A program made the position numbers and the translations under genes. Below are positions 37,863 through 47,626 of a stretch of 64,000 bases of DNA, piece after piece. Location of the stretch: the NCBI RefSeq assembly GCF_004310685.1, contig NZ_SISG01000001.1:1-64000 (forward strand), given 5' to 3'. The DNA comes from Glaciihabitans arcticus (GTDB lineage Bacteria; Actinomycetota; Actinomycetes; Actinomycetales; Microbacteriaceae). The first letter of the stretch is position 1. Each line of letters opens with the position of its first letter. A model generated the notes under the pieces. That model was not told where the DNA came from and ran no database searches. It saw only the letters and a list, made by a program, of their open reading frames with translations.

Positions 37863-39872
37863 GTGTCGGTTTTCAGGGGGCTCGTCGGCACCTTCGCCGT
37901 GGGCGCGCTCGCGCTCGGCTCGCTCTGCCTGCCCGCCGTGGCGATGGCGGATGACGCGGCGCCCGTCATGGCGGACTACCCTGCCTCCGAGTTCCGCGCC
38001 GAGGCCGCAGCACTCCCCGACGAGCTCGTCGAGGCGCTCGCCGACAACCCCGGAATCTCCGGTGCCGAGTACCTCGCCCAGGCCCAGGCCGGCATCGACG
38101 CGGCGGCCGTTCTCGAGTCGCTGGAGTCCGACGGCGTCACTGTTCTCGGTTCGAGACTGGATGACGCGACCCTCGTGGTCAACGTCGCGACGGCGGCAGA
38201 CGCCTCAGCCGTGGCCGCGACCGGCGCGACAGCGGATCTCGGCGCCCCGTCGACGCTCGACTTCGATGTGCCGGACATCGAGCTCAAGGCTGGGCCGGAG
38301 CTGCGCGGCGGACAGGCTTTCTACTACCAGTCGGGCGCGGGCATGTACCGCTGCTCGATCGGCTTCACCGGCTATGCGGTCGCGACGGGGGCGCGCCAGC
38401 TCTCGACCGCCGGACACTGCCAGAACGACGGCAGTCACCGCAGCGGCTACTACACCTTCCTCGACCAGTCCGCGCCCGGCTCGGGCTTCAGCTTCACGAC
38501 GAAGAACATCGGCAAGACCGTGGCCGGGACCTTCCGCCTCGGCAACGGCTACGACGCCGGCGTGATGACCGTCTCGAGTGCGTTCACGCCGCTGCCCGAG
38601 TTCGAGACCTGGGGTGAGAGCAGCGGGTCGGCCGCGATCCTCGACCGGGTTCCCGCCATCAAGGGCGCGACGGTCTGCAAGTCGGGGGCGACCACCGGCT
38701 GGACCTGTGGCGAGATCCTCGAGGTCGACTACGCGCAGTCCGTCGGCGGCGTGACCGGCAAGATCAACAGCATCGTCACCAACGCCTGCATGCTGGGCGG
38801 CGACAGCGGCGGACCGGCGCTGATGGGCAACGCAGCTATCGGCATCAATTCGTGGGGGTCCGCGGTGCACTGCGGCGACCCGTGGACGCCGCAGAACACC
38901 GACGGCGACATCGCCGGCTTCTTCCCGCTCGACTCGGTCAAGGCCGGCGCGGCGTCCGCGCAGCGCCAGTTCGGGTCGAAGTTCGAGATCGGCGTCGCCG
39001 TCGGCAGCGCGCAGGTCACTCCCGCCACGAGCGTCGAATACGACGGCGTGATCAGCGGCACCCTGGCGAACGGCAACATCCGCCACAACGTCGCCCTGTT
39101 CGTCGACGGCGGAACCACCGCCTACACCGGCGCGGTCGGCCCCGACGGATCCTGGAGCGTGCGCATCCGCGGCATCAGCCCGGGCGACCACACGGTTCGG
39201 GCACGCGGCGGCTTCGGATCGTGGTCGAAGGGCGCGCTGAGCGCTCCAGTAGCGGTCACCGTCGAGGCGCCTCCGCTGTACGCGGTGCTCGAGAGTGATT
39301 CGCCGATTCCGGGCGCCGTCGCCCTGTCGCAGTCCGATTTCGGCACCGCGCCCGTCGTCTACCTGACCACTAACGCATCGACGGCTGACACTCTCGCCGC
39401 GATCTCCGCCGCGTCCCGCTCGGGCGGACCCGTGCTGCTGACACCCGCCGACGCGCTGCCGGGAGTCGTGGCATCCGAGATCCTGCGGCTCGCCCCGGAG
39501 CGCATCGTCATCGCGGGCGACGCGACAGCCGTCACCGACGCTCTCGTCAAGCGGCTCTACTCCCTTGCCCCGACAGTGGTGAGGATGGCGCGGCCGCAAC
39601 TCGACGCCGTGACGCTGTCCGCCGCCCTGGGCGCGCCGTTCAGCCTCGCGAGTGCTACGCAGGTCTACGCGGCCAACGGGGTCGTCACGCCGGAGCCCGA
39701 CACCGCCGCACCGGTCGCCCCCGCCGTGAAGGCACCCCAGGCGCCGAGCGCGCCGGCCGTCGTTACCCCGACCGCGGTCGTCGGAACCGCTGCGACGCCG
39801 GTCGTCATCCGGAGCTTTGTGTTCATGCTCGGAATCGAACGCGACCCGAGGATCGAGCCGCTGCGCCGCTAG
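37863..39872 (+). CDS. Secreted chymotrypsin-like (S1) protease with cell-wall-binding repeat
   Basis: 669 aa. Signal peptide 1-29 (cut after AMA), an acidic pro-region to about 150, then a streptogrisin-like S1 domain with the full triad: His185 (STAGHC), Asp231 (GYDAGVM) and Ser315 (GGDSGGPA), plus cysteines spaced for disulfides. A beta-rich Ig-like part (about 380-470) and one CW_binding_2-type repeat (about 480-570, APVVYLTTNASTADTLAA) follow, then a Pro/Ala-rich tail. GTG chosen because it gives a proper signal peptide after GGGGGG. Probably wall-bound; substrates unknown. Confidence 0.85.
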   Translation: MSVFRGLVGTFAVGALALGSLCLPAVAMADDAAPVMADYPASEFRAEAAALPDELVEALADNPGISGAEYLAQAQAGIDAAAVLESLESDGVTVLGSRLDDATLVVNVATAADASAVAATGATADLGAPSTLDFDVPDIELKAGPELRGGQAFYYQSGAGMYRCSIGFTGYAVATGARQLSTAGHCQNDGSHRSGYYTFLDQSAPGSGFSFTTKNIGKTVAGTFRLGNGYDAGVMTVSSAFTPLPEFETWGESSGSAAILDRVPAIKGATVCKSGATTGWTCGEILEVDYAQSVGGVTGKINSIVTNACMLGGDSGGPALMGNAAIGINSWGSAVHCGDPWTPQNTDGDIAGFFPLDSVKAGAASAQRQFGSKFEIGVAVGSAQVTPATSVEYDGVISGTLANGNIRHNVALFVDGGTTAYTGAVGPDGSWSVRIRGISPGDHTVRARGGFGSWSKGALSAPVAVTVEAPPLYAVLESDSPIPGAVALSQSDFGTAPVVYLTTNASTADTLAAISAASRSGGPVLLTPADALPGVVASEILRLAPERIVIAGDATAVTDALVKRLYSLAPTVVRMARPQLDAVTLSAALGAPFSLASATQVYAANGVVTPEPDTAAPVAPAVKAPQAPSAPAVVTPTAVVGTAATPVVIRSFVFMLGIERDPRIEPLRR

Positions 39873-39881
39873 CTATCAGTT

Positions 39882-39935
39882 CTTGTCGTGCGCGAGCGGG
39901 TGCGTCACTGCTTGTCGTGCGCGAGCGGGTGCGTC
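39882..39935. repeat. 25-bp direct repeat at the end of the epimerase gene
   Basis: The 25 bases starting CTTGTCGTGCGCGAGCGGGT occur at 39882-39906 and again at 39911-39935 (29-bp period). The second copy encodes the C-terminal residues THPLAHDK of the minus-strand epimerase; the first lies past its stop codon, so it is a recent tandem duplication of the gene end. Confidence 0.85.
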
Positions 39936-40900
39936 GACGAGGCGAGCTGCGGGAACTCCGCGGCCAGGGTGCGCACGAGAGACTCCTTGAGGGAGTAGCG
40001 CGGGGTGAAGCCGGTTGCCGCGAGGCGCTCGGTGCTGACCGTCGTCTCCGCCGCGAACTTGCGCATGCGGATCGCGCTGATCGGGAAGGTGCGGCGGGTG
40101 ACCTTGCCGGCAAGGTCGAAGACGTGCCCGGCGAAGACACCGACCGGAAGCGGCAGCACGATGCGCGAACCCTGGGTACGTCCGAGGGTCTCGCGCAATA
40201 GGGCGACGAGCTCCTTGGTGCTGAGGTCCGGCTTGTCGGCGAAGTTGGTGAGGTGCACACCCGCGGGAGCGTTCAGGCGGTCGGCGAGGAACTCGACGAT
40301 GTTGCCGACGTAGGACATCGACTTGCGGTTGTCGCCCTTGCCGACCTGCAGGAACCGCCCGGAGGCGACCTGCGCGGCGAGGGTGTGCACGTTGCCGCGA
40401 TTGCCCTCACCGAATACGACGGACGGGCGGATGATCGCGAGCGAGCGCTCGGGATCCTCCGCGGCCCAGGCGCCGAAGATCTGCTCGGCGGCGAGCTTGG
40501 TGCGGCCGTACTCGTTGAACGGCTCCGGCTCCCAGGTCTCGTCGGGGTTCACCTTGTCGAGACCGTAGACGGCCACCGAGCTCGTGAACACGATCCGGGT
40601 GATGCCGTTGGCGACCGCTGCTGCGACCACGGCTGACGCACCGTCGACGTTGACCTCGGTGTAGCGGGAAAGCGGCTGCACGTCATCCCGGTGTTCGGCG
40701 GCGAGGTTGACGATTGCGTCATGGTCGGCGCTCGCGGCGATGAGCTCGTCGACGGAGCGCACATCACCCTCGATGCACGTGACGCGGGGCTTCTCGGATA
40801 CGGCGCGGTCGAAGTTGGTGACCTCGTTGCCGCGCTCGAGCAGGGCTTCGATGAGGCGTGAGCCGATGAATCCGCTCCCACCGATAACGAGGACTCTCAT
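39905..40900 (-). CDS. NAD-dependent epimerase/dehydratase (extended SDR)
   Basis: 331 aa. N-terminal VIGGSGFIGSRLIEALLERG (NAD site), NLAAEHRDDV, catalytic Ser in TSSVAVYG and Tyr-x3-Lys in NEYGRTKLAA. Related proteins act as UDP-sugar 4-epimerases or dehydratases in polysaccharide clusters; the exact substrate is not readable. The ATG has GGAG six bases upstream. The 3' end carries the tandem duplication noted at 39882-39935. Confidence 0.85.
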   Translation of the reverse strand: MRVLVIGGSGFIGSRLIEALLERGNEVTNFDRAVSEKPRVTCIEGDVRSVDELIAASADHDAIVNLAAEHRDDVQPLSRYTEVNVDGASAVVAAAVANGITRIVFTSSVAVYGLDKVNPDETWEPEPFNEYGRTKLAAEQIFGAWAAEDPERSLAIIRPSVVFGEGNRGNVHTLAAQVASGRFLQVGKGDNRKSMSYVGNIVEFLADRLNAPAGVHLTNFADKPDLSTKELVALLRETLGRTQGSRIVLPLPVGVFAGHVFDLAGKVTRRTFPISAIRMRKFAAETTVSTERLAATGFTPRYSLKESLVRTLAAEFPQLASSTHPLAHDKQ

Positions 40901-40925
40901 GGGGTACTCCGCTGCTTCCGCCGAC

Positions 40926-41873
40926 TCACCAGATGCCCAATGCAACCAGTGTTCCAATTATCGCCCGGTCGCGGCTGCGCCTGCGCAGCTGGCCGGCGAC
41001 ACCGAGCAGAGCGACCCGACCGGATGGGCCGGTTCGCTCAAAGAGATCGAGCATGCGCTCGAGGCCGGGGCGAGTGCTGTCGCTCGCGACTGCCAGACCC
41101 GCGCGGGCGAGCAGTGTCGCCTCGCCGCGGTGCCACCGGTTGCCGATCAGGCCCAGCCGGCGCTTCGCGGAGGCGGCGCCGAGGTTGGCGCCCATCGCGT
41201 TGCTGCCGTGCTGGCGGTAGTCCACCGAGGGCGCGTCGTCGATGACCCAGTTCCACCCGCGCGCGCGGCACAGCACGTAGAGCAGCCAGTCGTGGAAGTC
41301 GGCGCGGCTGGCATCAGACTCGGGATCGGCGAGCTGCTGCTGCGCGAGGGTGACGAGGCGGTTACTCATGAGGAAGGTGCAGCCCGGGCCGGGGCTCTCG
41401 AGCAGGTAGTCGAACTCGCGCTGCGGGTAACTCTTGCGTACCAGCTCGCGCGGCCCGCCCTCGGAGAACGCGGTGACGTCGGAGGAGACGCCGTCGGCGC
41501 CGGCCGCGAGCAACTCGGCGTGACGAGCGAGCTTGCCGGGGAGCCAGACGTCATCCTGATCGGCGAAAGCCACGAGTCCGGCATCGGTGAAGTCGACGCG
41601 GCGCAGGAGCCGGTAGAAGTTCGCGGCGGCACCGCCCGCGGGCGTCGGGTCGGTGAGGATCGTGAGGCGCGGGTCGCTCGCCGCGCGGGCTTCGAGCAGG
41701 GCGACGGTCGTGTCGGTCGAGGCGTCGTCCAGGGCGATCACCCTCACCTCGACGCCGGTCTGGGCGAGGATCGTGTCGAGCTGCTCGTCGATCCAGCGAG
41801 CCCCGTTGTGCGTCGCGAGGAGCACGGTGACCCGCGGGATGGCAGGCGCGGCGGCAGGAGTCGAGTTAGGCAC
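40926..41873 (-). CDS. Glycosyltransferase family 2 (rhamnosyltransferase-like)
   Basis: 315 aa, GT-A fold. VTVLLATHNGARWIDEQLDTI at the N-terminus, DDASTDTT, and the metal-binding DxD-like segment FADQDDVWLPGKL; the later HDWLLYVLCRARG and VDYRQHGSNAMG match the group that transfers rhamnose in surface glycans. GTG start, nine bases after TAGAAT. It stands head-to-head with a paralogue (41934) of the same group. Confidence 0.88.
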   Translation of the reverse strand: MPNSTPAAAPAIPRVTVLLATHNGARWIDEQLDTILAQTGVEVRVIALDDASTDTTVALLEARAASDPRLTILTDPTPAGGAAANFYRLLRRVDFTDAGLVAFADQDDVWLPGKLARHAELLAAGADGVSSDVTAFSEGGPRELVRKSYPQREFDYLLESPGPGCTFLMSNRLVTLAQQQLADPESDASRADFHDWLLYVLCRARGWNWVIDDAPSVDYRQHGSNAMGANLGAASAKRRLGLIGNRWHRGEATLLARAGLAVASDSTRPGLERMLDLFERTGPSGRVALLGVAGQLRRRSRDRAIIGTLVALGIW

Positions 41874-41921
41874 GGTAGGGCAATTCTATCTCGACGGGAG
41901 AGTCGGCCTCGCGGGGCTGGC

Positions 41922-41927
41922 TAGGCT
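41922..41927 (+). promoter_or_regulatory. -10 element of the GT2 gene at 41934 (leaderless)
   Basis: TAGGCT followed by six bases and GTG at 41934. It decides the GTG start. Confidence 0.5.
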
Positions 41928-41933
41928 GGGCGC

Positions 41934-42899
41934 GTGAAGATCTCGGTGGCGCTGTGCACGCACAACGGTGCCGCGTATGTGGCACAACAGGTCGAGAGCA
42001 TCCTCGCCCAGACGCTGCAACCCAGCCAGATCGTGCTGTCGGATGACGCCTCGACGGACAGCACCGTCGCGATCGTGCGCGAGCTTGTGGAGCGTCATCC
42101 ACACATCGCGTTCACCGTCTTTGAGAACAACCCGGCCCTGCGGGTGACCAAGAACTTCGAGCAGGCGATGCTCGCCTCGACCGGCGACCTCGTCGCATTG
42201 AGTGACCAGGATGACGTCTGGCATCCCGAGCGCCTCGCGACCATCGCCGCCCTCTTCGAGCAGCGCCCCGAGGTGCTGCTCGTGCACTCCGACGCGAGCC
42301 TCGTCGACGGCGAGGGTGCACCGCTCGGAACGGGGCTGTTCGAGTCGCTCGAGATCGCCGACTCCGAGCTCGAGGCCATCGACGACGGCCGCACCCTCGA
42401 CGTACTGCTGCGCCGCAATGTGGTCACGGGTGCTACAACGGTCGTGCGCCGCGAACTCGTAGCCACCGCTGCGCCGTTCCCGGAGAGCTGGGTGCACGAC
42501 GAATGGCTCGCCGCGATCGCCGCAGCCACCGGGCGTACCGCCGTGATCCGCGCGCAGCTCGTCGACTACCGTCAGCACGGTGCCAACCAGATCGGGGCGC
42601 GCCGCCTGAGTGCGCTCGAGAAGGCCCGCAAGCTGGGCGTGCCGCGCGAGGAACGCAACCGGGGGCTCGTCGCGCGGGCATCCGACCTGGTGCAGCAGCT
42701 CGAGGCGCTCGACGTGACCGCCGAGGTACTGCAGAAGGCGCGTGCCAAGCTCGCCCACGAGCGCGCACGGTACGCGTTGCCGGCGTTCCGGCTTGCGCGC
42801 GTGGCATCCACTGTTCGCGCACTGGCTCGCGGCGACTACAACCGGTACAGCCGCGGCACCCTGGACGCGGTGCGCGACCTCGTGCAGCCCGCGCGCTGA
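41934..42899 (+). CDS. Glycosyltransferase family 2 (rhamnosyltransferase-like)
   Basis: 321 aa paralogue of the neighbouring divergent GT2: SVALCTHNGAAYVAQQVESI, DDASTDSTVAIV, LSDQDDVWHPERLA and VDYRQHGANQIGARR. The divergent pair probably arose by inverted duplication. It precedes rmlC and rmlA, consistent with, though not proof of, dTDP-rhamnose as donor. Confidence 0.88.
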   Translation: MKISVALCTHNGAAYVAQQVESILAQTLQPSQIVLSDDASTDSTVAIVRELVERHPHIAFTVFENNPALRVTKNFEQAMLASTGDLVALSDQDDVWHPERLATIAALFEQRPEVLLVHSDASLVDGEGAPLGTGLFESLEIADSELEAIDDGRTLDVLLRRNVVTGATTVVRRELVATAAPFPESWVHDEWLAAIAAATGRTAVIRAQLVDYRQHGANQIGARRLSALEKARKLGVPREERNRGLVARASDLVQQLEALDVTAEVLQKARAKLAHERARYALPAFRLARVASTVRALARGDYNRYSRGTLDAVRDLVQPAR

Positions 42900-42929
42900 C
42901 CCCTCAACGAGCTCCGGGACCGCCCCCGG

Positions 42930-42935
42930 TAGGAT
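42930..42935 (+). promoter_or_regulatory. -10 element of rmlC (leaderless)
   Basis: TAGGAT, seven bases, GTG at 42943. Lies in the 43-bp gap after the GT2 gene. Confidence 0.45.
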
Positions 42936-42942
42936 TCATCCC

Positions 42943-43548
42943 GTGCAGATCCGCGAACTGAGCATCCCCGACGCCTTTGAGATCACCCCGATCCAGCGGG
43001 CCGACGACCGCGGAATTTTTCTCGAGTGGTACCGCTTCGATCGCCTCGAGGAACAGGTCGGCCACCCGCTGACGCTGCGCCAGGCCAACACCTCGGTGTC
43101 CCGCAAGGGTGTGGTGCGCGGCATCCACTTCGCCGACGTGCCGCTCGGCCAGGCCAAGTACGTGACTGCCCCGCACGGCGCTGTGCTCGACTACATCATC
43201 GACGTGCGCGTCGGCTCGCCGACCTTCGGCCAGTGGGACTCCGTGCTTCTGGATGACGTCGACCGCAAAGCCGTGTACCTCGCCGAGGGTCTCGGCCACT
43301 GCTTCGTCGCCCTCACCGAGGGCGCGACGGTGAGCTACCTCGTCTCCGACGTCTACAGCCCCACCCGCGAGCACGGCATCAACCCCCTCGACCCCGACGT
43401 GAACCTCGTCTTCCCGGAGGCGGCGGGCGAACCGCTGCTCTCGCCCAAGGACCTGGAGGCCCCGTCCCTCGCCGAGGCGCAAGCGAGCGGGCTGCTGCCG
43501 CAGTACTCCGACGTGACCGCCTTCTACGACACCCTGAGAGCTGGTTAG
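42943..43548 (+). CDS. rmlC: dTDP-4-dehydrorhamnose 3,5-epimerase
   Basis: Cupin enzyme of dTDP-rhamnose synthesis, 201 aa. Features: an N-terminal [12 protein letters not shown] segment, the catalytic-His region [33 protein letters not shown], and [21 protein letters not shown] start set by the -10 seven bases upstream and by homology to family N-termini (the upstream in-frame extension falls inside the previous gene). rmlA follows after four bases. Confidence 0.95.
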   Translation: MQIRELSIPDAFEITPIQRADDRGIFLEWYRFDRLEEQVGHPLTLRQANTSVSRKGVVRGIHFADVPLGQAKYVTAPHGAVLDYIIDVRVGSPTFGQWDSVLLDDVDRKAVYLAEGLGHCFVALTEGATVSYLVSDVYSPTREHGINPLDPDVNLVFPEAAGEPLLSPKDLEAPSLAEAQASGLLPQYSDVTAFYDTLRAG

Positions 43549-43552
43549 ACTC

Positions 43553-44434
43553 ATGCGCGGAATCATCCTCGCCGGCGGATCCGGCACCCGGCTGTGGCCC
43601 ATCACCAAGGGCATCTCGAAGCAGCTCATGCCGATCTACGACAAGCCGATGATCTACTACCCCCTGTCGACGCTGATGAGCGCGGGCATCAACGAGATTC
43701 TCATCATCACGACGCCCGACGACCAGCCGCAGTTCCAGCGCCTGCTCGGTGACGGCAGCCAGTTCGGCGTCACGCTGACCTATGCCGCGCAGCCCTCGCC
43801 CGACGGCCTCGCGCAGGCCTTCATCATCGGCGAGGAGTTCATCGGCGACGAGAAGGTCGCGCTCGTGCTCGGCGACAACATCTTCCACGGAGTCGGCCTC
43901 GGCTCCAACCTGCGCGCCCACAACGACATCGATGGCGCGCTGATCTTCGCGTACCACGTGGCCGAACCGCGCGCCTACGGCGTCGTGGAGTTCGACGCAC
44001 ACAACCGCGCCATCTCTATCGAGGAGAAGCCGACCCACCCGAAGAGCAACTTCGCGGTGCCCGGCCTCTACTTCTACGACAACTCGGTCGTCGAGATCGC
44101 CAAGGGCATCACCCCGAGCGCGCGCGGCGAGCTCGAGATCTCCACCGTCAACGAGCACTACCTCGACCGCCACAAGCTGCAGGTGCAGGTGCTCGACCGC
44201 GGCACCGCGTGGCTCGACACGGGAACCTTCGAGTCGATGGTGCAGGCCAGCGAGTTCGTGCGCGTGATCGAGGCCCGCCAGGGCTACAAGATCGGCTGTA
44301 TCGAGGAGATCGCCTGGCGCGCCGGCTGGATCGACGACGCCCAGCTCGCCGAGATGGCCGGACCGCTCGAGAAGAGCGGGTACGGCGTGTACCTCAAGGC
44401 TCTGCTCAGCGACTCCTCGGCGGGCGGCGCATGA
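43553..44434 (+). CDS. rmlA: Glucose-1-phosphate thymidylyltransferase
   Basis: First step of dTDP-rhamnose synthesis, 293 aa. The nucleotidyltransferase signature [20 protein letters not shown] is at residues 8-27; [21 protein letters not shown] and [10 protein letters not shown] are typical RmlA blocks. Coupled to the following glycosyltransferase by an ATGA overlap. With rmlB and rmlD nearby, the full four-gene pathway is present within 9 kb but split over two operons. Confidence 0.96.
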   Translation: MRGIILAGGSGTRLWPITKGISKQLMPIYDKPMIYYPLSTLMSAGINEILIITTPDDQPQFQRLLGDGSQFGVTLTYAAQPSPDGLAQAFIIGEEFIGDEKVALVLGDNIFHGVGLGSNLRAHNDIDGALIFAYHVAEPRAYGVVEFDAHNRAISIEEKPTHPKSNFAVPGLYFYDNSVVEIAKGITPSARGELEISTVNEHYLDRHKLQVQVLDRGTAWLDTGTFESMVQASEFVRVIEARQGYKIGCIEEIAWRAGWIDDAQLAEMAGPLEKSGYGVYLKALLSDSSAGGA

Positions 44435-45792
44435 GCAGGGTCGTCATTCTCACCGGCGACCCGATCGGCAAGAAGATGGCGGGGCCGGCCATCCGGTCCT
44501 GGAACATGGCGACCGAGCTCGCCAAGGAGAACGAGGTGACCCTCGTCACCTCCACCAATCTCGAAGACGGCGTCGAGGCGCCCTTCGCCCTGCGCCAGGT
44601 GCGTCCGGGCGAGAACGACGCGTTCGGTGAGCTCGAGCGCTGGGCCGACGTCATCGTCTTCCAGGGGCACGGGATGTCCCAGTTCCCGGTCCTGCGCACG
44701 ACCGACCGCATCGTGGTCGCCGATATCTACGACCCCATGCACCTGGAGATGCTCGAGCAGGGCCGCGAGCAGCCGCGTGCCACCTGGAACCTGCAGGTGA
44801 CGAAGGCCCGCGACGCGCTCAACGAGCAGCTCGCGCTCGCCGACTTCTTCCTCTGCGCCTCGGAGCGCCAGCGCCTGTTCTACCTCGGGCACCTCGCCTC
44901 GCTCGGGCGCATCAACCCGGCCACCTACGAGAGCGACCCGCACCTCGCGCGCCTCATCGACGTCGTGCCCTTCGGGCTGTCGTCGACGAAGCCGGTGCAC
45001 TCGAAGGACGTGCTGCGCGGCGTGCTGCCCGGCATCGGCGCGGATGACAGGGTGCTGATCTGGGGCGGCGGGCTGTACAGCTGGTTCGACCCGAAAACCC
45101 TGATCCGTGCCGTCGCGAATCTCGCGCAGCGACGCCCCGAGGTGAAGCTGTTCTTCCTCGGAACACGTCATCCCGGCGTCGCAGAGATGGGGATCGTCAA
45201 GGAGTCGTTCGATCTCGCCCGCGAGCTCGGTGCCCTCGACGCCTCGGTCTTCTTCAACGAGACCTGGGTGCAGTTCGCCGATCGCCACAACTTTCTGCTC
45301 GAGTCGGCGGCTGGTGTCAGCACCCACATGTCGCACGTCGAGACGACCTTCGCGTTCCGCACGCGCATCCTCGACTACCTGTGGGCGAACCTGCCGATGG
45401 TGGTCACCGAGGGCGACAGTTTCGCCGAGCTGATCGAGGCCGAGGGGCTGGGGCTCACGGTTCCGGCACAGGACGTCGCGGCGCTCGAGGCCGCCCTCGA
45501 GCGTGTGCTCTTCGACGAGGCCTTCGTGGCAGAGTCGCGCGCCAACGTCGAGCGCGTTCGCGAGCAGTTCACCTGGGAGCGCACGCTCGCCCCGCTCGTC
45601 GAGTTCGTGCGCACCGCGCAGCACGCCGCCGACTACACGGGGGACCGACGGGATCTGGCGCCGAAGGGCGCATCCTCTCGCAAGCCCTACGGGCTCGCGC
45701 ACGACGTGCGGATGGCCTGGCACCACCTCGTCAACGCCGGGCCGGGCGCGGTTCTGAGCCGGGTTCGCGGTCGTCTCACGCGCAGGCGCTAG
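44431..45792 (+). CDS. Glycosyltransferase (GT4-like, GT-B fold)
   Basis: 453 aa. N-terminal [21 protein letters not shown] resembles the GT4 subgroup found in capsule and wall-glycan clusters; [19 protein letters not shown] opens the donor domain and [23 protein letters not shown] replaces the usual E-x7-E region with a related pattern. The C-terminal 50 residues are basic, which may aid membrane association. Overlaps rmlA by four bases. Donor and acceptor unknown. Confidence 0.82.
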   Translation: MSRVVILTGDPIGKKMAGPAIRSWNMATELAKENEVTLVTSTNLEDGVEAPFALRQVRPGENDAFGELERWADVIVFQGHGMSQFPVLRTTDRIVVADIYDPMHLEMLEQGREQPRATWNLQVTKARDALNEQLALADFFLCASERQRLFYLGHLASLGRINPATYESDPHLARLIDVVPFGLSSTKPVHSKDVLRGVLPGIGADDRVLIWGGGLYSWFDPKTLIRAVANLAQRRPEVKLFFLGTRHPGVAEMGIVKESFDLARELGALDASVFFNETWVQFADRHNFLLESAAGVSTHMSHVETTFAFRTRILDYLWANLPMVVTEGDSFAELIEAEGLGLTVPAQDVAALEAALERVLFDEAFVAESRANVERVREQFTWERTLAPLVEFVRTAQHAADYTGDRRDLAPKGASSRKPYGLAHDVRMAWHHLVNAGPGAVLSRVRGRLTRRR

Positions 45793-45796
45793 CGGA

Positions 45797-45802
45797 TACT
45801 CT
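45797..45802 (+). promoter_or_regulatory. -10 element of the ABC exporter gene at 45809 (leaderless)
   Basis: TACTCT followed by six bases and ATG at 45809, in the 16-bp gap after the glycosyltransferase gene. Confidence 0.4.
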
Positions 45803-45808
45803 TATCTG

Positions 45809-47626
45809 ATGTTTGCCGCCGCGCGTATCTCCCTGAGCTTCATGACGAAGCGGGAGCGCACCATCTACATCGCGCTGGTCGTCTCGCGCGCCCTGGTCGG
45901 TGTTCTGGATGTGTTCGGCATCCTCCTCGTCGGGCTCGTCGCGAGCCTCGGCGTGAGCCAGTTCGGCGGGGGCGGAGCCTCCTCGATGTTCGGCATCACG
46001 CTACCCGAGCTCGACGGCCAGGGCATGCTCTGGCTCGTGGTGTTCACGCTCGGGGTGTTCCTCATCAAGGCAGTCGTCGCGATAACGCTCTCCCGCGTGC
46101 TCACGAGCTTCATCGCCCGCATCGAGGGTCGCAACGCCAATCTGCTCGCCGACCACCTGCTGCGCGGATCCCTCGAGCGGGCCAAGCGCCTCTCGAAGGC
46201 CGAGTTCCAGTACGCGATCACCGAGTCGACCATGTGGTCGTTCACCGGTGTGCTCAACAACGTCGCCTCGATCGTGAGCGAGACCTTCCTGCTGCTCATC
46301 GTCGCCGTCGTGTTCTTCGTCGTCGATCCGATCGTGGCGGTCTTCGCGATCGTCTACTTCGCCGGCATCGTCATCGGCATGCAGGCCTTCATCGGCCGCA
46401 TGCTCAAGCGCGCCGGCAACGACGCAGCGGCCGGCACGGTCGAGACCACGAACGCGGTGAGCGACACCCTCGACACCTTCCGCGAGATCTCGGTGCTCGC
46501 CAAGCAGGACCTCTTCCTCAGCCGCCTGCACACCTCCCGCATGCGCCTCGCGCACAGCGGATCCACGCTGCAGTTCCTCGGCGGCATGCCGCGCTACGTG
46601 GTCGAGACGGCGCTCATCCTCGGCGTGGTCGTCTTCGTCGGCCAGCAGCTGCTCACCGGTCAGCTCGCGACCGGGCTCGCGACACTCGGCATCTTCCTCG
46701 CCGGTGCCGTGCGCATCATCGGCTCGATCCTGCCGCTGCAGACCGCCGTCGCCGCCCTCAAGATCAATGTGGAACGGGCGCAACTCGCGCAGGGCCTGCT
46801 CGGTGAGGCACGGGATGCCCGCGCCGTCGCATCCGCACTGCCCGTCGTCGACACTCCCGTGCTCGAACCGAGCACTCCGCTCTCGGTGGTCATCACAAAC
46901 GCCGACTACTCCTATGCGGGCGACGACCACACCACCCTGGGTGGAATCAGCCTCGAGATCCCGGCCGGACAGTACGCGGCGGTGATCGGACCCTCGGGCG
47001 CCGGCAAGACGACGCTCGTCGACGTGATTCTCGGACTCATCACCCCGCAGTCCGGCACCGTGCAGATCGGCGGCATCGAGCCCAACCTGCTGCGCACCGT
47101 CGCTCCCGGCGCGGTCTCGTATGTGCCGCAGAAGCCGGGCCTCGTCTCGGGCACCATCGCCGAGAACATCGCGCTCGGGGTTCCCGCCGATGAGATCGAC
47201 CGCGATCTGCTGCTCAAGGCGGTCGACGCCGCCTACCTCGGGGAGTTCATCTCCTCGCTGCCGAACGGTCTCGAGACCTCGGTCGGCAAGCAGGCCGACG
47301 CGCTGAGCGGCGGCCAGATCCAGCGCATAGGGCTGGCCCGCGCGCTCTACGTGCAGCCGCGGCTGCTCATCCTCGACGAGGCGACGAGTGGACTCGACGC
47401 CGGCTCAGAGGCCTTCATCGGGGAGACCCTGAAGAAGCTGCACGGATCGGTCACCGTCATTGTGATCGCCCATCGCCTGTCGACGGTGCAGCACGCTGAC
47501 GTCGTGCACGTCGTCGAGGCCGGTTCGATCGTCGCCTTCGGTGACTTCCCGACCGTGAAGAAGACCGTGCCGATGGTCGCCGAATATGTGAAGCTCATGT
47601 CGTTCGACGAGGAGCCGCCCGCATGA
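45809..47626 (+). CDS. Exporter-type ABC half-transporter (PglK/MsbA-like)
   Basis: 605 aa: six-helix exporter transmembrane domain (about 20-300) fused to an ATPase domain with Walker A GPSGAGKTTL, signature LSGGQIQRIGLARAL, Walker B LLILDEATSGLD and the switch His in VIAHRLST. It would act as a homodimer. In a polysaccharide cluster the likely cargo is a lipid-linked oligosaccharide, as for PglK, but this is inferred from context. Its stop overlaps the next gene start by four bases. Confidence 0.88.
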   Translation: MFAAARISLSFMTKRERTIYIALVVSRALVGVLDVFGILLVGLVASLGVSQFGGGGASSMFGITLPELDGQGMLWLVVFTLGVFLIKAVVAITLSRVLTSFIARIEGRNANLLADHLLRGSLERAKRLSKAEFQYAITESTMWSFTGVLNNVASIVSETFLLLIVAVVFFVVDPIVAVFAIVYFAGIVIGMQAFIGRMLKRAGNDAAAGTVETTNAVSDTLDTFREISVLAKQDLFLSRLHTSRMRLAHSGSTLQFLGGMPRYVVETALILGVVVFVGQQLLTGQLATGLATLGIFLAGAVRIIGSILPLQTAVAALKINVERAQLAQGLLGEARDARAVASALPVVDTPVLEPSTPLSVVITNADYSYAGDDHTTLGGISLEIPAGQYAAVIGPSGAGKTTLVDVILGLITPQSGTVQIGGIEPNLLRTVAPGAVSYVPQKPGLVSGTIAENIALGVPADEIDRDLLLKAVDAAYLGEFISSLPNGLETSVGKQADALSGGQIQRIGLARALYVQPRLLILDEATSGLDAGSEAFIGETLKKLHGSVTVIVIAHRLSTVQHADVVHVVEAGSIVAFGDFPTVKKTVPMVAEYVKLMSFDEEPPA

